Part shown: piece by piece, positions 5,930-9,399 of the stretch
Layout: every line of letters begins with the position of its first letter
Position numbering within the stretch: the first letter of the stretch is position 1
Assembly: GCA_017501805.1 (NCBI GenBank)
Contig: JAFVWG010000073.1
Location: 1 to 9,399, forward strand
Length of the DNA: 9,399 bases
Reading direction: 5' to 3'
DNA from: Oscillospiraceae bacterium
Lineage (GTDB): Bacteria > Bacillota > Clostridia > Oscillospirales > Oscillospiraceae
The notes under the pieces: generated by a model
The model's database searches: none
Seen by the model: only the letters and a program-made list of their open reading frames with translations
What the model was told of the DNA's origin: nothing
Translations under genes and position numbers: made by a program

Positions 5930-7183
5930 ATGACACTATATCACGATGTTCCGAGATCCAAAGGCGTGGAAAACGCGATCAAACGCGCAAAGCAGATGAC
6001 GGAGGCACGCTATACGCCGCTCCGCATCCTGCCCATCAACGTCAAACTGTTTGAGCCGGACGGGACCGGTCGGTTCGATGCAAGTATGTGCACCGCCGGC
6101 TTCCCCATAAAGGGAATCGTCTATTCCTCCACACGCCGCATGGAGAAGTATGTCGGCTACAACATTTCGCTCGAGACCTTCTACTCGGCGATGGCTAACC
6201 CGAACAGCGTGGTCTATAACCGACTCATCGACTCGCCGGGACAGAACGTGCACTGCCAGTACGGCATCGTCTGCTCCTGCTTTGTGAGCTATGTGCTGAA
6301 TTTCCCGTACAGAACGCCCTGCATCCGCATCCCGAAGATCGACGGCGTGGAAAAGCTTTCGATCACAAAGCCGGAAGAGCTTCAGCTGCTTGATATTGTT
6401 CTGGATATCAAGCGCCACGTCGGGGTGATCACGGATATCGAGCGTGACGCAGAGGGACGCGTGCAGTTCATCACCGTTTCGGAGAGCGTGCTGCCGTACT
6501 GCCGTGCAACGCGCTTCACGCCCGAGGGCTTCAAGGCCTACTGGCTGGATGACCCCACCCACGAGTATGAGCTGTACCGCTATGCGAAGCTGGATGACAT
6601 TCCCTATACGCCGTCTCCGTTCTCCCCGATGGAGGACGAGCCGCAGGATGCCGCGGTGATCAACCGCACGCTGATGACCGACTTCGGCAACAAGGCGAAC
6701 TACACCCTTGGACAGGACCCTGTTGAGCTGAGCGTCTTCGACGCCGCTTTCGACACCGTAGCGGTCACCGATCCGGACGGCAAAACGCAGACCTACCCCG
6801 TCAAGGACGGAATGGTCGTTGTGCATCCCGAAAAACCGGGCTTCTACACCGCCTGCTGCGTACGCGGCGAGGAAAAGAGCGACAAGGTCGAGTGGTGCGT
6901 GACCGACCTGACCTTTACGACGGACAAAGCAAGCTACCGTGTGGGTGAGCCGGTGCACATCCGCTTCCGCAACAGCGCGGCGGACAAGCTGACCGCTTAC
7001 CAGTTCAACCGCCGCGAGACAGACCGCGGTATGGGGGGCGGATACCTCACCGACCTCGGCAGCGAGGGCGAGATCACGGTCAAGGCGCCTGCCTCTGCGG
7101 GAGCTGCCGAGCTCTATCTGATCGCGGGCAACGCCTACGGCTTCTACAGCTCCGTGCGCGTTCCCCTCGAAGTAACAGAATGA
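5930..7183 (+). CDS. NlpC/P60-like cysteine hydrolase with C-terminal beta-sandwich modules
   Basis: 417 residues. The N-terminal half looks like a circularly compact NlpC/P60-superfamily papain-like fold. YGIVCSCFVSYVL (111-123) matches the family's DCSGFV block, with Cys115 as the likely nucleophile. LLDIVLDIKRHVGVITDI (153-170) matches the GDLVFF...HVGIY block, with His163 as the likely catalytic His. The region from about 240 to 417 has two stretches of beta-rich Ig-like sequence (ELSVFDAAFDTVAVTDPDG, then LTFTTDKASYRVGEPVHIRF). No signal peptide, SH3b or wall-binding repeat is present, unlike secreted peptidoglycan hydrolases. It may therefore cleave an imported amide-containing compound, or be an inactive scaffold. 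GGAGGGG five bases before the ATG fixes the start. The gene for a ceramidase-family protein follows 33 bases later without a terminator, so co-transcription is likely. The superfamily call is moderately sure; the substrate is unknown. Confidence 0.7.
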   Translation: MTLYHDVPRSKGVENAIKRAKQMTEARYTPLRILPINVKLFEPDGTGRFDASMCTAGFPIKGIVYSSTRRMEKYVGYNISLETFYSAMANPNSVVYNRLIDSPGQNVHCQYGIVCSCFVSYVLNFPYRTPCIRIPKIDGVEKLSITKPEELQLLDIVLDIKRHVGVITDIERDAEGRVQFITVSESVLPYCRATRFTPEGFKAYWLDDPTHEYELYRYAKLDDIPYTPSPFSPMEDEPQDAAVINRTLMTDFGNKANYTLGQDPVELSVFDAAFDTVAVTDPDGKTQTYPVKDGMVVVHPEKPGFYTACCVRGEEKSDKVEWCVTDLTFTTDKASYRVGEPVHIRFRNSAADKLTAYQFNRRETDRGMGGGYLTDLGSEGEITVKAPASAGAAELYLIAGNAYGFYSSVRVPLEVTE

Positions 7184-7216
7184 TAAAATAATTTTCTGAA
7201 AAGGAGAGTTTGTATT

Positions 7217-8572
7217 ATGGAAAACGTCGAAAAAACGACCGCTATGCAGTGCGGCTTTGGTAAAAGAGAGATCACCCCTCCGCTGGGAACTTCGATGGCG
7301 GGTTATTTCAAGACCCGCTTCTCGGCGGGCGTTACCGATCCTCTGTTTGTCCGCGCCACGCTGTTCCAGTTCGGTGAAAAGCGCGCGCTGATCATGGCAA
7401 TGGACCTCTGCGGCATCAACAAGGAATGGGCGGACCGCATCCGCGAAAAGGTCGGCAAGACCTTCGATATCGATCCGGATGCGATCCTCATCAACGGCTC
7501 GCACACGCACACCGGTCCCATTTTCCAGAACGCTCCCGCCACAGGAACGGTGGTCGATCCCAATTACATTGCATTCCTTGAAGAGCAGGCGTTCATCGCC
7601 GCCGGTGAGGCTGTGATGGATCTTGCGCCCGCGCGGCTCTTTACCGCCGAGTCGCATGCGAAGGGCATCTCCTTTGTGCGTCGCTACCGCATGAAGGACG
7701 GCTCGTATAAGACGAACCCCCATCCGGATACCGCAGATCAGATCGACCACGCCATCGGCGAGGCGAGCGACAAGGTTCGCGTGCTCATCGTCCGCAGAGA
7801 GGGCGCGGATGACATCTATCTGGTCAACTTCGGAACGCATCCGGATACCGTTGGCTACAACTATATCTCGGCGGACTGGCCGGGCTATGTCTGCTCCACG
7901 CTGGAGGGCGCGATCCCCGGAACCAAGTGCATGTTCCTGCTCGGGCCGCAGGGTGACGTGAACCACTTCACCCCGTTCCTCCCGAACCGCGGACGCCTGA
8001 TGTCCGAAAAGCACAAGGAAGACCCCCGCGAAAAAGCGCTGCATGCCCGCTATATGGGACACGTGATCGCAGGCTCCGTGCTGACGGTCTGCGACCGCGC
8101 CGAGGAGATCGGCAACGAAGGCATTGATTTCGCCAAGGAAGAGATGCTGCTTCCCTCCAACCGCATTACCGAGGGCATTGAAGAGGCGAGAAAAATTACC
8201 GAGCGTCACCGCGCCGGTGAGCCGTACAGCGAGGACTTTACCTATGCGCAGGTCGTTGAGTCCTACAGACGCATCCGTATGTTCGAGGCGCCTCCCTTTA
8301 TGTCCTACCATGCCTATGCGCTCCGCATCGGTGACTTTGCGATCGTCGGTGTGCCCGGCGAGCCGTTCACGGAACTCGGCGCGCGCATCTACGCCTCTTC
8401 GCCCTTCAAGCACACGATGACCTGCTGCATGACCAACGCCGGCTGCGGCTATGTTCCCAACAGTGCATCGTTCGACGAAGGCGGATATGAGATGAACAAC
8501 TGCAACTATGTGCGCGGCGCGGACGACGCCTATGTTGCGGCGGCAGAGAAAGCGCTGAAGGCGCTGAAATAA
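7217..8572 (+). CDS. Neutral/alkaline ceramidase-family protein (PF04734-like), copy 1, with Asn at the usual Ser nucleophile
   Basis: This 451-residue protein matches the N-terminal catalytic domain of neutral/alkaline non-lysosomal ceramidases, zinc amidases that cut N-acyl sphingosines. The start motif GFGKREITPPLG is at 13-24. Candidate zinc ligands are in SHTHTGP (95-101; ligand His in this block), FGTHPDTVG (H208), PGEPFTELG (E382) and GGYE (Y424). The segment GPQGDVNHF (243-251) aligns with the ceramidase GDVSPN motif, where the catalytic Ser becomes Asn249. No signal peptide and no separate C-terminal Ig domain are present, whereas characterised bacterial ceramidases are secreted and about 650 residues. 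I infer an intracellular metal-dependent hydrolase on another substrate, possibly an N-acylated sugar or amino compound. AAGGAG (7201-7206) precedes the ATG by ten bases. A close paralogue follows after 27 bases. Confidence 0.85.
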   Translation: MENVEKTTAMQCGFGKREITPPLGTSMAGYFKTRFSAGVTDPLFVRATLFQFGEKRALIMAMDLCGINKEWADRIREKVGKTFDIDPDAILINGSHTHTGPIFQNAPATGTVVDPNYIAFLEEQAFIAAGEAVMDLAPARLFTAESHAKGISFVRRYRMKDGSYKTNPHPDTADQIDHAIGEASDKVRVLIVRREGADDIYLVNFGTHPDTVGYNYISADWPGYVCSTLEGAIPGTKCMFLLGPQGDVNHFTPFLPNRGRLMSEKHKEDPREKALHARYMGHVIAGSVLTVCDRAEEIGNEGIDFAKEEMLLPSNRITEGIEEARKITERHRAGEPYSEDFTYAQVVESYRRIRMFEAPPFMSYHAYALRIGDFAIVGVPGEPFTELGARIYASSPFKHTMTCCMTNAGCGYVPNSASFDEGGYEMNNCNYVRGADDAYVAAAEKALKALK

Positions 8573-8599
8573 ATCCGGCAAGAGATGGGAGAAACCATT

Positions 8600-9399
8600 A
8601 TGGCAGATAATGAAAAAACGTCCGCGCTTTTGTGCGGTTTCGGAAAAAGAGAGATCACGCCCCCTCTCGGGACGCCGATCATGGGCTACTACAAACCGCG
8701 TTATACGCAGGGCGTGATCGATCCGCTCTTCATCCGCGCGGCTCTGTTCCGCGACGGGGACAAGAGCGCCGTCATCATCAGCGCGGAGCTGTGTATGGTG
8801 GAAAAGGAATGGACGGAGCGTGTGCGGGAAAAGATCGCGAAGACCTTCGATATCGATTTTGAAGCCGTTCTGATCAATGCTTCTCACACCCACACAGGTC
8901 CTCTTGTCGTGGATGATACGATCGTCGGCGACATCAAAGCCGATCCCGGCTTCACCGCTTTTGTGGAGGCGCAGGTGTTCTGCGCCGTCAGCGACGCTGT
9001 GCAGGATCTCGCACCCGCGCGGCTCTTCATCGCCGAAACGCAGGCGAAGGGCATCTCCTTCGTGCGCCGCTACCGTATGAAGGACGGCAGATTCGCAACG
9101 AATCCCGCTCCCTCGACCGCAGATCAGATCGACGGTCCTGTGGGGGAAGCGGATGAGACGCTTCGCTTGCTCATCGTCCGCCGCGAAGGCGCGGATGATA
9201 TCTATATGGTAAACTTCGGCACCCACGCGGACACCGTGGGCGGCTCTTGCATCTCGGCGGACTGGCCCGGCTATCTCTGCACCACGCTCGAAGCCGCCAT
9301 TCCCGGAAGCAAGTGTATGTTCCTGCTCGGTGCGCAGGGCGATGTGAACCACTTTACGCCCTACCTCCCGAACCGCGGACGAGTGATGTCCGAAAAGCA
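8600..9399 (+). CDS. Neutral/alkaline ceramidase-family protein (PF04734-like), copy 2, 3' end cut by window edge
   Basis: A frame opens at ATG 8600-8602 behind GGGAG and runs without a stop to the right edge (266 codons). It is collinear with copy 1 and about two-thirds identical by eye, including GFGKREITPPLG, SHTHTGP at 95-101, ISFVRRYRMKDG, FGTHADTVG and GAQGDVNHFTP. Like copy 1 it has Asn where ceramidases have the nucleophilic Ser. It differs most in the loop after SHTHTGP, which has one extra residue (LVVDDTIVGDIKADPG), and after the second zinc His (GGSC in place of GYNY). These are places likely to shape the substrate pocket. The C-terminal zinc ligands (Glu, Tyr) lie beyond the window. 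No signal peptide is seen. The 27-base gap without a terminator indicates one transcript with copy 1. Confidence 0.85.
   Translation, partial: MADNEKTSALLCGFGKREITPPLGTPIMGYYKPRYTQGVIDPLFIRAALFRDGDKSAVIISAELCMVEKEWTERVREKIAKTFDIDFEAVLINASHTHTGPLVVDDTIVGDIKADPGFTAFVEAQVFCAVSDAVQDLAPARLFIAETQAKGISFVRRYRMKDGRFATNPAPSTADQIDGPVGEADETLRLLIVRREGADDIYMVNFGTHADTVGGSCISADWPGYLCTTLEAAIPGSKCMFLLGAQGDVNHFTPYLPNRGRVMSEK

Noticed and set aside
5936..9352. Very long open frame (1138 codons) on the minus strand
   Set aside because: It lies exactly antisense to three well-supported genes, its sequence has no recognisable domain and is rich in Arg/His/Asp as expected from reading a biased coding strand backwards, and its internal repeats merely reflect the tandem paralogues opposite.
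7217..9399. Direct repeat of more than 700 bases
   Set aside because: It is the paralogous gene pair, diverged at protein level, and not a mobile element; no terminal inverted repeats or transposase were seen.

Overview
The window looks like a chromosomal segment of a moderately GC-rich Clostridia bacterium (Bacillota). The Oscillospirales/Christensenellales-type lineages are the best guess, but this is inference. The reasons are strong GGAGG-type ribosome binding sites, frequent GTG/TTG starts, TGn extended -10 promoters, short intrinsic terminators, and a SpoVB-type flippase. No tRNA, rRNA, CRISPR array, insertion sequence or phage gene was seen. The composition looks even throughout by eye, so nothing points to a recent mobile insertion.

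Left part (1-4690), mostly housekeeping. The end of an unidentified gene overlaps or abuts trmO (tRNA m6t6A37 methyltransferase), which closes with an intrinsic terminator. Four genes then lie on the minus strand. Reading in their own direction they are: a left-handed beta-helix O-acetyltransferase with a near-consensus promoter; rsmE (16S rRNA m3U1498 methyltransferase), also with a near-consensus promoter; a polytopic membrane protein of unknown function, probably co-transcribed with rsmE; and a SpoVB/MATE-type flippase. The flippase's likely TTG start lies inside the U-tract of the terminator that follows the membrane protein. Its last codons lie across the trmO terminator.

Right part (4690-9399), an accessory catabolic-looking region on the plus strand. 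A small 29-codon ORF, possibly the remnant of a guanine-deaminase-like gene or a leader peptide, precedes a CE4/NodB polysaccharide deacetylase that ends in a strong terminator. A second unit follows: an NlpC/P60-like cysteine hydrolase fused to beta-sandwich modules, then two tandem paralogues of the neutral ceramidase family (PF04734), the second cut by the window edge. None of these four enzymes has a visible signal peptide, so they probably act in the cytoplasm on imported small molecules. Both ceramidase-family proteins keep candidate zinc ligands but have Asn where characterised ceramidases have the nucleophilic Ser of GDVSP. Their true reaction is therefore probably not classical ceramide hydrolysis. 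The NlpC/P60-like protein plus the paired Ser-less PF04734 proteins is the most interesting candidate system here.
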